Shown here: positions 35,691 to 45,965 of the stretch, piece after piece | How the letters are laid out: the number at the start of each line of letters is the position of its first letter | How positions within the stretch are numbered: position 1 is the first letter of the stretch | NCBI RefSeq assembly: GCF_048771995.1 | Contig: NC_133050.1 | Location: 4,848,501-4,912,500, forward strand | Direction: 5' to 3' | Length of the DNA: 64,000 bases | Source of the DNA: Taeniopygia guttata | Taxonomy: Eukaryota > Chordata > Aves > Passeriformes > Estrildidae | Made by a program: the position numbers and the translations under genes | The notes under the pieces: model-generated | What the model saw: only the letters and a program-made list of their open reading frames with translations | Database searches by the model: none | Told to the model about the DNA's origin: nothing

Positions 35691-38600
35691 ACAATGGAAA
35701 CCTTCTCATCTTGGTTTGCTTCTAGATGGGGATGCCCCAAAGGCTTCTCCATTAGCCTGGCGGTATGACGCTTTGAAGCCCTCTGGGCATCCTGCAGGTA
35801 TGTTCTCAGTGTCTCATAATCATTGACCATCTGGAAGGAACCAGGTGACAGAAGCTCCTGTGCCTGTTCAGTTACAGGCGTGTCTGCAGAGAGGATCTCT
35901 CCAACTCCTGGGATGGATGATGTGCACCAACCCAGCTCCCATCACAGGGGTGAGTAGTGTGTCCCTGCTGAGCCCACAGGCTGAGCAATGGTTTTGTGGG
36001 GTCCATTCCTGGGAAATGGAACAGCTTTCTGTTAAGATCCTCCAAAAGAAACCACCAAACAGATGGCAGACAAGAAATCCCAGAAACCATTTGAAGTCAT
36101 GTGGAAAATGCTGAAGGAAATGGAACAGGCAGGACAAGGTGGGTGCATTTCCCTCAGCCTTCCCCTGGGACTCAGCAGCCGGGGCCTTTCCCTGCACATC
36201 TGGACAGGCCCTGCCCGGCACAGCGGGAAGGGATCCATGGCAGCCTCGTTGCCCTGCTGCTGCTCTCCTGGCCTGCAGGGCTGTTTCCCAGCCTGGGCTG
36301 GCTGCAGCTTCTCCCCAGCTTCTGCAGGAAGGCATTTGGCACCAGCTGACACGGACCCCAAACTGCACCATGGGCCATGCACACCCTGAAATCCCCTGAA
36401 GTTTCCCTGTCTCTGAGCACATCAGGAGGCACAGCTGTTTGCAAGGGAGCGCTACTCACTCGGGCATGCTCTGGCCCAGTCCCAACAGCTTGTGCCTTTT
36501 CCTGATCCATATCAATGACTTTGACAAGCATTGCCTCCTGAAGATGCGCCCTCCCCTAAGGGATACAGCCTCACCTGCTCCAGCTGTGCCTTTCCCTTTC
36601 TTCCAAAGTAGATGGAGAAGCTGTGCTGAAGGCAGTGTTTCCCAGAGGAAGCAGAGATTCTGTGCCAGCCTCTGCTGCAGGAAGGGAGGCGATGCCAGGC
36701 ACAGTCACAGGAGGTAATTGCTGTGCCTCTGGGCCTGAGCCCTGCTGAGCCTTGAGCTGCCCTCTCTGCTGCTTGGCAGCGTGGGCACAGCCCGGACAAG
36801 GCCGGCACAGCCCAGAGGAATTATTATGCCCGGGGCACTCCGGTACTGAGCAGTCCTGCTGGGGTCCCTCTGTGGGAGACACGTCCCGAGACCTGGAAGT
36901 GACTGCACGGGGTGCCCATGGTGGGGAAAGGGCAGAGGGGTAGAGCAAGGCTCCAGAGTGTCCTGAGAGGGCCTGGCTATGTGCCATTGGGCTGGGGGAT
37001 TTGTCCCAGCAGTAAGAGGGCAGGAGGGACAGGGGGAGGCAGGGATACCTGTGGAACTGCCTGCTGCAGTTTTCCCCTGGGCTTTAGGGAGGGTTTCCTC
37101 TGTGGGAGGAAGAGAGCCCCCAGGGCCCCAGGCTGCTCCAGCTGCCCATCCATGGATTTTGCCAGGGCCTGCAAAGAGCATGGACAGTGACCAGGAGCAA
37201 GCCCTGAGCTCCCCAGGCCCTGTGCTCCTTTGGCCTTTTCCATTCACATCTGGATCCCAAGGCCTTACCCAACCCCCTTGCAAGTGCTCAGTTCCTAAAC
37301 ACAGAAGGGGACCACAGCACACCAAGGAAATGGTTCTGATCTGTGCTCACTTCTAGATTTGGATGGCAACCTGGATTATTTGGAAGCCGTGCTGGAAAAT
37401 GGCTTGAAGTTCTTGGATGATGTTGGAGGCAAGTTTTCAATATGCCTTTCCTGAGACAAAAATCAGAGTCAGTGTGACAAGAGCTCACCCATCTTCCACT
37501 TCGTTTAACATCGTCTCAGGGTTGAAGGAACCTGGAAGCCTCGCCCTGCTCCCTTTCTGGAGCCCTGAGTGATCCCACAGGATCACTGTCAGTGGGAGGA
37601 AGGAGCATTTAGCTGTCAGTTTTATTCCTGTGTGCAATGCCAGAGTGTCCCTCTGTGTGCTCTGTGCAGCCCCAGAGAAGAGCAGAGAGGGAAGGGGCCG
37701 AGCCCAGGGCTGTGTCCTGGGGCTGAGCCTTGGGTGCAGCCTGAGGATCTCCTACATTGTCACAGGAGCTGTTCTGTCCTGCCTTTCTTTGCAGATAACC
37801 CTGCTGGTGAAAGTGATCTGGCTTCCCAACCCACGTTCAGGATGGAGGCTCTAGGAGATGCTGAGGGTAGGTCAAGGCCTTTCCCCCTGCGAGAGCTGCC
37901 AGCTCAGAGCCCAAAGCTCGGCCAGGGGGGCACCGCTGCAGGTGCCAGGACAGAACCATGCACGGGTGTGCCCTCGCCCTGGGTCATCCCCTTATGACTT
38001 CTGCCCAGGCCTGGCAGGTGCTTGAAGGAGGGAGTGCCATGGCCCAGTCCCAAAGCCCAGATGTTTTTCTGGTTCTTAACCATGATTTGAAAAGCATTGC
38101 CTCCTGAAGATGCCACCTCCCTCAATGGCGGATGGTTCCATCTGATCCAGCTGTCTCTTTTCCTTTCTCAAGAAATGGACCAAACATCTCTGCAGAAGGA
38201 GGCACATCCCGGAGGAAGCAGTGGCTCAGTGCCAACCTCTGCTGCAGGAAGGAAGGCGATGCCAGGCACGGGCACAGGCACAGGAGGTGATTGCTGTGCC
38301 GGGCTCAGCCCTCGGCGGGGCTGTGTGGCAGCAGCTCTTCCCCCAGGCCCTGCCCTTGCACGGCCCGGCAGCAGCCAAAGCTGGAGGTGCCTCGGCTTCC
38401 AGGCCTCTGGAGCTCGTTCACAGCCCGGGGGAATCGGGACTCGTGCACCAACAATGTCCCTCCCTCTGCAGCTGCTCCCGCAGCCAGCCCTGAGTGCCCA
38501 GAGGCCCCAGGCACAGGAGCAGCCCCGAGCGGGAGCCCTGCTGTGAGCCCAGGGCCAGAGCCAGCCCTGGCTCCCGACTGGGCCGGGGCTGCACTGGGTC

Positions 38601-39840
38601 CTGACAGGGCCTGGCTCTGTCCCCTGGGGCTGGGGGAGCTGTCACGGGGCAGGGAGGGCCAGGGCTGGCAGGGGCTGCTCAGGGATGGGTTTGGTCCCTG
38701 TCCCTCCAAGCAGAGACGGCCCAAGCAGCTGTGCTGGCCCCAGGCTCTCCTGCCGGCCTGCTGGGCTTTGTTGGGTGGCACAGCCTGTGCCAAGGGGTGG
38801 CAAGGTGCCTGCAGGCCCCAGCTCTGGGGCAAACAGAGAACGTCCTGGCCGTATCCACCGTGCTGCCAGCTCAGCAGTGCAGCACAGCGCGGGCTCACGC
38901 TCCCCATTGCTCCCACAGATGCTGCTGGCCCCACAACACCTGTTCCCGATGCCCAGAACAGCCTCAGAAGTGGTTGCTATTGGGAAACACACTGTTTGAT
39001 ACAGTTAATTGCAGGTCTGCTTTTTTTGGAGTTTTCCTTCATGTTCACCTGTGTTGGAATCTGGTGTTACTGCAAGAGAAAACGGTGAGTGTTTTCATCA
39101 TCTTTCCCTCAAACAGTTTATTTTAAAAGTCTAATGTAGATGGGAAACATTTCCAGTCAGGCTGCAGTGGAGCTGTGGCCAGTCCATGGCTGTCCAAAGA
39201 ATTCAGCTGAGGGTTCTGCTGTGCCCAGTGCTTTCCTTGGCCCTTTCATTGCTGGGCCTTGTCCTGGGGCCCCGCTGGGGCTGCAGCCAGTGCTGGCTCC
39301 CACTGAGGCTGCCTGGCCAAGAGCAGCCCCAGGGGCACAGGGCAGAGGCACAGCAAGGTGGGGAGGAGAAAGAGCGGGGACGAGATTGCCCCTGAAAGGC
39401 AGAGGCGCTCTGGGGCCCGCTCCTGGCCAGGGAGCCTGCCCAGAGCCGTCCCCTGCTCGCCGGGGCCTTGAGGGGCAGCTGTCCAGCTAGGCCAAGGTGT
39501 GCCAGCCGCTCCAGCCGTGCTGGGGAGCCCTGCCAGCTCTGGGCCCTGCTGTGCAGGAGGCTCCCTGTGTGCCGCTGGCAGCTGGGGCCTCAGCCACTCC
39601 TCTCTCCACAGCAGCGCCTCTGCAGCTTCACAAGACCAGATGACTTCAGCCATGCAGATCTGTTCCTGTCATCAGCCTTCCCCAAGCCAGTTTCCAACAT
39701 GCCTTCCGCAGCTGCATTACCCACTTACTGCTGGGGACATGCTGCCAGCACCCATAACAGAACCCTCTGTCCCCAAAGGTGCTGGCCCTGGTGTCCAGCC
39801 AGGACAGGAGGTGCAGCCCTCCTGCCAGGGTAGGGCCTGA
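35290..39840 (+). CDS. Unrecognised multi-exon single-pass membrane protein gene (5' end not found)
   Basis: Exons by splice consensus and phase: 35290-35403, 35726-35797, 35878-35949, 36049-36138, 36609-36713, 37357-37428 (GC donor), 37795-37866, 38173-38286, 38919-39084 and 39612-39840 (TGA). Two further Ala/Pro-rich exon-like stretches, about 35589-35659 and 38472-38542, do not fit the phase with their visible donors. All internal exons begin and end in phase 1, and four are exactly 72 bp. Products are small hydrophilic Gly/Pro/Ser/Thr or acidic segments, for example DLDGNLDYLEAVLENGLKF. Exons 1, 5 and 8 are paralogous, sharing an SAAGRKAMPGT-like core. The 38919 exon encodes a hydrophobic helix (LIAGLLFLEFSFMFTCVGIW) followed by CKRK, a type I stop-transfer pattern. 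Its strong donor GTGAGT joins in phase to the final exon, a ~75-residue Ser/Pro/Cys-containing tail beginning SASAASQDQ and ending CQGRA. No ATG or signal peptide exon was identified. No known family recognised; a repetitive stalk receptor or mucin-like protein is a guess. Confidence 0.5.
38173..38570 (+). repeat. Recent internal duplication, second copy
   Basis: Partner of 35290-35690. Similarity is highest from GGAAGGCGATGCCAGGCACG through the Ala/Pro stretch and drops beyond it. Confidence 0.85.
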
Positions 39841-41633
39841 CTCCAGCAGCATCTTTGGGCTTCAGCTCTGGTCCCTGGGTGCTCCCACCAGCACTGGCGG
39901 AGCTGCTTGTCTGGGCACAGCCAGTGCTGGGCAGGCAGCAGCTGGGCTTCGGGCACCTGAGACCAGCAGCTACTGTGTTTAGTTTTCATTTTGCAGGATT
40001 TAGGAGTATTTTTCATAGAAAATTCTCGAAATATTGTGTCCCTTTTCCCACAACAGTTCTATATTTTTCAAAGTAGTTTTAGTATTCAGAAAAACTTAGA
40101 ATATTTTTACACTTCTAGAATAAAAATATAAAATGCATTGAATTGCTAGTCTATGCTCTACTAAAAACTAAGTCACTCTATGACTCACAGCCTGCTTCAG
40201 AGGCTCTTTTCCCACAGGAGACTTGTGCCTAATCACAACAACTAACCTAAAACCTTTTCCCTGATGTTTTCTGGGATTCCTGACAAGTTCACCTCTCAGT
40301 CTTCAGAGGCAAACCTTGAGCACAGCAGGAATCTTTTCAAGTCACCATCTTTGTTTGCTTCTGCACAAAGTGCCTCAGTCATAGAGCAGGGGCTTTGCTC
40401 AGCTTCCTGCCGCCCTGCTGCCCCCAAGGCTGTCCTGAGCCCTCTGCTGCAGCTGCTGTGCTGCCATGGAGCTGCTGTAAAACACAACAGCTCTGCCACA
40501 CGCGCTCAGCAGGACTGGAGAAGCTTTCTGGCCTTGCTTACAATAGGCTGGTGGCTTCTCTAAACACAAGTTGAGCTTTTGAACGCTATGTCTCACCTGG
40601 CACGGGAACTGATGCTGCCTTTCTCACTGAGGCTAAACTCCCATGGGCTTTAAAAGTTTTCTGGCCAGCATAAGGCCTGGAAAACCATTTAATGCAGCCA
40701 TTTAGTATTGAAAATGGCCCAGTCTATGTATCAAAGTAGCTTGTTTAAATGCTGGAGCCCATCAGAGCATCCCTCCAGGGCATATCTGTCTCTCCCCCAC
40801 CTCTGCCTCCATGACTGCCAAACTGCACCTTTGAGAGTTCTCTTCTCCAGAAGCTTAATGGTACCTTTTTTTTGGGGGGAGGAAAAAAAAAAAAAAGGAA
40901 ATGTTCTATGCTACTATCATCATCATCACAATAATGAGCTGCAAATTAGTTAAATGACATCAACAACTCAGACTGTGGACTTAGTTCTCAGAGTGCAGCA
41001 CTGGCTTTACTGTCCCTTGAAACTGCAGATGTGCTACAGTCTTTAAAATCCGTTTCATGCTTACCTAATTTGGAGTCAAGCACAGCTCTGTGAGAGCTTT
41101 AGGGGTTGGGCCTACCCTGGCACTCTCGTGTGTCTGGAGTGACCTGCCCAAGCCATCTGCCACCTGAAGAGCAAAGCAGGGTATGGAAAAGCACAGGCTG
41201 CAGAACAGCTCGAACTGCAGGGAGCCCATTCCTGTCAGGAGTAACACGACCATCCCACCTTAGGACTGGGTTTTGTGAGAAACAACTGCACACTTTAAAA
41301 GTTTTAAAACGTTTATTAGACATTTACAAAAACATAAGAGAAGGACTAATAAGGAAGAACAGGCCTGGGAAGACCCCCTGCCCCATGGCTGCTACCTGCC
41401 AGGTGGCTGCCTCATCTTCAAGATTGATGCTTCACCTTTTACATTCCTGGAGGGTGCATCAGCCACCCCTGGGCCCTCCCAAAGTCTGTCAGTCAACCCT
41501 TCTTTGCCGTTTATTGGTGGAATTTATTTCTTGTAGCTGCGTTTGAAGGTCAGGTGTTGTCATGCCGCGTCCCCCCAGCAACAAGCTTTTCCACTCCTAC
41601 TCTCCCATGCAAGGGGTATATGTCGATACCTAT
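39841..41633. other. Non-coding stretch (3' flank of the membrane-protein gene)
   Basis: It presumably starts with the 3' UTR; AATAAA-like AGAATAAAAA lies at about 40119. No gene. There is a short A/G-rich run at 40880 and a CATCATCATCACAATAAT repeat at about 40918. Confidence 0.45.
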
Positions 41634-42023
41634 TGTGGTGGACCCCCACTGCAGGGAATGACGTGCATTGACTCCATGTTTGCAGAAGGCTGAACAAAAG
41701 CTTTATTAAGCTGTCCTATATTATACTATACTAAAAACTATATTACTGCTATACTGAAGAGAAACCCGTGACCCTTAGAGACAGTCCAACACAGAGTGGC
41801 TCCAGTTGGTCAAATGAAATCAAAACACCATCACCAGAGTCCAATGAAGAAATCCCTCTTTGGTAAACAATCTCCATAACACATTCCACATGTGCCAAAC
41901 ATCAGATGCAGCAAATGGAGATAATTGTTTTTCTTCTTTCTCTGAGCTTTCTCACAGCCTTCCCCAGGATGTTCCTGGGAAAGTCTGTGTCTCTCACTGT
42001 TCAAAGGATATGTGAATACCACA
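41634..42023 (-). mobile_element. Solo ERV LTR, about 390 bp
   Basis: It is bounded by the inverted ends TGTGGT and ACCACA. On the minus strand it has AATAAA (TTTATT at about 41701) near its 3' end and a TATA-like AT-rich block (about 41725-41755) in front. No clear target duplication flanks it (ACCTAT on the left, CACGCC on the right). Confidence 0.6.
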
Positions 42024-42289
42024 CACGCCTTCTTTCTACCTGTCTAGACAGCCCAGGCTGTCTGGTGGGAACAATAGGGAGTGGGGGGTGAGATGTATGA
42101 TTATAATTTACTCCAATGAAATATTGTTGTATTGAATCAAGGCAAATATGATTTGGCATGTATAATATTTAGTTATTACACAATACACATACCAGCACTG
42201 TAAGCTGCCCCCCCCCCCCCACACACATATTTGTTTACACCAGAGCCAGGTTTTTTTTGGACAATGCCTCATTTACAATTAATACATGT

Positions 42290-42785
42290 GGCTAGTCTGG
42301 AGATGGGCTGTCCCAAAAGGAGATACTGCAACACCTGGGAGCTGATCATCCCGGTAGCGGCTCAAGATTGGGATCGCTGGAGTCCTCCGGGCTGATGCAT
42401 CTGAATGCCACGGCTCCCATAACCTCATCAGGAAAAATTGTCCACACCTGGACCTGGATTGTTTAACCCCGGCTGAGAGAAAAGAACTTTATGAATATGT
42501 GGGACTCTGAATGGAAAGAAAAGGCAGGTGACTGAAATCCTGGCCTCGGGCAGAAAATTTCCTATAAGAACTGCAAGGTCCGGGAGGGTGGCGTGTGTGT
42601 CCAGGGGAACCTCTGCCGAGAGGCTCCTTCCTGTCACGCACCCAGTGCCAAACCTGGGCTCAGCGCTGTCCTTTTCCTTTTGGCCTGTTTAGAGAGAATT
42701 CAATCCTGAATAACTTTTTATTGTTTCATTTTAAATTTGGCTGGACTAATTTTCATTTATAAAAGGGGGAAGGGGACTGTGGAGA
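42290..42785 (+). mobile_element. ERV internal fragment ending in a polypurine tract
   Basis: The segment ends AAAAGGGGGAAGGGGA followed by CTGTGG, the arrangement of a polypurine tract just before an LTR start on the + strand, although no LTR follows. No intact reading frame remains. Identification rests on the tract alone. Confidence 0.35.
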
Positions 42786-43249
42786 GAACGGAGAACATCT
42801 AAACAACAAATCACAATAACATAACTCTACATCAATAAAGCTTCTCTTAAGATACACACAATATTCATCCCTTAATTGCAAGAGCCAATCATCTCATATT
42901 CGATCTATTACAGTTTGGATGGAAACCAGAAGTAATACCTTGCAAAAGGAAAAGAGGGTACAAAGGTCCCTGCAGTCCCCTGGCCTGGTACCTCAGCCAG
43001 TGGGGAAAGGAAGAGGGCAGCATGTGGCCAGGAGTTTAAATAGAGGCTGTGTCCTCCAAAACTTTGAGAGAGAAAAGCCCAGCAGCAGATGTCCCCATGG
43101 ACTCTCTCCCTTTATTCAAACAAAGCTGCAGGGCTCCTCTGGCTCCTTTATGGACACTGGCTTTTCACAGCCTGGTTTGTATGCACACCTGTTTCCTTGT
43201 ATCAGAATATCACCAGCCTGCAGTGACCCCCTGCCACTCTGGTCTGCAG

Positions 43250-43445
43250 GAGAAATGGAGCTGATTTCCATTAAGGCCCTCCCAGAGGGAAGGAAGAACA
43301 GACCCAGAGGAGACAAGCCACCCCTGCAGACATCCAAACTTCTGCACCAGATGCCGAGTGAGTCGCAGAGGGGGCGTAGTGGGTGCATTTCCCTCAGCCT
43401 TCTCCTGAGACTCAGCAGCCGGGGGCTTGCACTGCACATGTGTGT
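43250..43445 (+). pseudogene. Stranded paralogous exon of the membrane-protein gene family
   Basis: An open phase-1 to phase-1 exon (43250-43357, acceptor GGTCTGCAG, donor GTGAGT) begins GEMELISIKALPEGRKN. The intron after it (about 43375-43440) matches the intron at about 36140-36200 downstream of exon 36049-36138 (shared CATTTCCCTCAGCCTT and GACTCAGCAGCCGGGG). The match ends abruptly at about 43441, where LTR-like sequence starts, so this is a duplicated fragment cut by a mobile element. Confidence 0.5.
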
Positions 43446-43748
43446 TGGATAATCTACCAAGTTTAATTTTTTTTCATTTCTCTAGTCAGGCTTTGTTTGC
43501 CTTTGCCTTGGGGAAAGGAATTCTAATGGGTTTTTTAAGGGATGTTACACCACTCAAGGGAAATGAGCTTAACATCTCAATAAACTGGGAATAACCCAAA
43601 AGGTACCCAAAAACCATAATGACCATGGAGAAAAATCTACGATCATCATCCGCAAACATCAAGGAATGTCAACCCCGGACACTGCCCCCTGGCATAGTTG
43701 GAGACACCTGGACTGGAAAAGCCTGAGAAGGAAATCAAGGAGTATGGC

Positions 43749-45132
43749 TGTCATGGTTTGACACTGGCACACAATGCCAGTGCCCCCATGAAAATGCAAC
43801 CTCTCAATTGAATGCTGCGAAATGCAATCGAGAACAGAGCAAAGCAGGCCCAAGCTTAATAACAAGGAAAAAAACTTTATTAAGCTACTACTACTATACT
43901 ACTATAAAAGAAAAAAAAAGATAAAAACACCACACAAAATTCAAAATGAAAACCTTCCAAAGTATTCCTCCTCTCACCACCCAACCCCAACAAACCACAG
44001 TGAGACACAATCTGGACTCCAATCAGGTGTCCACCCTCCAGACAATCGATACTCAGTTCATCAAGGAAGAGAGGAGCCCCTCCTGTGCCACAGACCCGCC
44101 CAGGAAACACAGCTGCCACATCCTGTGCTTCCATGTCACACATAGCACCACCCAGAGAAAGAGTTTGCCATGGTGGCCCTCTCCTTTCCATGCACAGTGC
44201 TCTCACCACCAATGCATGGATGGACAGACTGCTTTTAGGATTTTTCCTTTCAAGGATGCCCTGCCAAGAGGGGAAAAAACAACAGTTCAGTTTTTTATTT
44301 TTGGGACCACAATTCCCCAAATTTCCCCCTGGGGCTGAGGGTCCAAGAACAGAGATCTTCTCTTCTTCTCTGAAGACAGGGGACACCACCACAAACTTCC
44401 CTAACTTTTCTTTGTTTGTTCAACTTCTGTCTTTTCCCAGCTGAAGCACGGTCTCTTTGGCTCACCAGCATCCTCCTAAAATACAGTCTCTCTTGGAGGA
44501 GAAGATCAGTTCAGTCTGTGGCTACCAAGAAAAAGTCCAGCAAAAAGCCACTCCATCATCTCCTCCCACCTAAAATTTCTCCTTCCAACATCCCAGGGTC
44601 CAAGCTGTCTCTCTTCCTCTCTTTCAAACCGAGGAGGAGAAAAATTTCACAAAGCTTTCATTTCTCACGAAGGGTTAAAAGTCCCGACTCCCAGAGACGG
44701 CTCGCTGCCCAGGCTCCCGCTCCCACAGGCAGCTGGGCACCTTGTGGCCCCCCCCAGCTCTTCTTCCCCGCGGTGAACTGCTGGCAAAACCACCGCTGTC
44801 TCTTTCTCTCTCTCTTGAGAAAGAGAGACTCTGGGGGGAAACGGAGACATCCCAGATTTTCTCCACCCTTCCATCTGCAGGGGGTTCCCAGGCCCCTCCA
44901 CCCTTTGGCCTACCTCAGTCAGGCCAGGGGCCTTCCCCTCCCCCGCCCAGCCACGGATGGGCAGGGGAGAGTCCTGCACTGCACGCTGACCGGAACCAAA
45001 GAGAGCGGGTTCTCCTGGGAATTCTGCTTTTAACCCCTCTGTGTTCTCAGAGGCGTGTCCACCTTCAATTGGTCATATCCAAATTGACCTCTTTCTTTTG
45101 AGAAAATTCATTTTCCGTGTCAAACCACGACA
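43749..45132 (-). mobile_element. Long solo LTR or LTR-like element, about 1.38 kb
   Basis: The ends form a long imperfect inverted repeat: TGTCATGGTTTGACAC on the left and GTGTCAAACCACGACA on the right. TTTATT at about 43875 gives AATAAA on the minus strand about 125 bp from the left end, as in an R-U5 region. No gene inside; the short frames are not conserved. No target duplication was found. Confidence 0.6.
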
Positions 45133-45441
45133 GCAGAGTACCAGGAGACTGTGAAGAGAGCAGCAGGACTCAATGTCACTGGAGCCCCAGGCACACCTGA
45201 TGCTGGCCACAGCTGTGCCTGCTGCAAGCTCCCATAGCTGCTGCTTTCCCCCTCCCTGTTGACAGCTCCCTCCCCATTCCCTGTTGACAGCTCCTTCCCT
45301 CCAGCCCTCAGACCCTGCCAATCCCCTTTTTATTTCCCCAATCTCATCCCTTCCCTTTCCCTTCCATTAATAAAGAGTTTGGTTTCTCCTCCTTACCTGC
45401 ATCTCTGTGGAGCTGAAGCGGCACAAATCCTGGGCCCTGGG
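45133..45441 (+). other. LTR-like flank of the ERV
   Basis: Pyrimidine-rich sequence with ATTAATAAAGAGTTTGG (polyadenylation signal at about 45368) and a CT-rich tail that stops where the ERV begins. It may be the remains of another + strand LTR. No gene. Confidence 0.35.
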
Positions 45442-45797
45442 TGTTGCCTTTATAAAGGGCAACCAGCGACCTGGTTCAGGTGGCAGCACGGCAGCCTGGT
45501 CTCGCCCAGGCCACTCGGGCTAATCAACACATGCGGATACCAATGTGGCAGACGGTCGAAAAGCCTTTATTATCTCATCACGTGGGTTTAAATAGTCTTG
45601 GGGGTCTTTGCTTCGTCAGAGGGGGGTTGGGGGGTCTCAGGGGTTAGTCGGGAGTGGAAATTTACCGGGGCAGGTGTGGCTACATGCTTCTGGGGCTTCA
45701 GGGGTTAATAGCTAACGTGGGGAAGGGAGAAGGGGAGGGGTCTATCTTTCCGTGACATCCCGTGATCTTCCGCTTCGCCTGTCCCTTGCCTACCACA
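45442..45797 (-). repeat. ERV 3' LTR
   Basis: On the minus strand it starts TGTGGTAGG and ends GGCAACA. It contains a TATA-like TATTTAAA (45587-45594) and AATAAA (45566-45571), and is preceded by the polypurine tract. Length 356 bp. Confidence 0.93.
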
Positions 45798-45811
45798 TCT
45801 CCCCCCTCCTT
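45798..45811 (-). other. ERV polypurine tract
   Basis: On the minus strand AAGGAGGGGGGAGA lies immediately before the TG of the 3' LTR, where second-strand synthesis would be primed. Confidence 0.85.
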
Positions 45812-45965
45812 ATCACATACAAAATGAGGTAGTCGTAGATATAGGCACTGGGGTGAGGTACAAACTTGCAACTTGTTAAGGAAAGGGTGGTTTGGTAAAT
45901 CTGGGTAATTTTTTCAAGGCAGGTGTTGAATGCTTTAGCTACTGACCGTCTTCGCAGTTTTCGGT

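Noticed and set aside
38291-39088. Continuous 265-codon frame ending in the transmembrane segment
   Set aside because: The middle part is intronic in style (Trp/Pro/Leu-rich, no conservation cue); the spliced model with a phase-1 acceptor at 38919 explains the membrane exon better. Read-through cannot be excluded.
43880-44392. 170-codon minus-strand frame
   Set aside because: It lies wholly inside the long LTR element and ends in low-complexity Phe/Ser runs; no domain.
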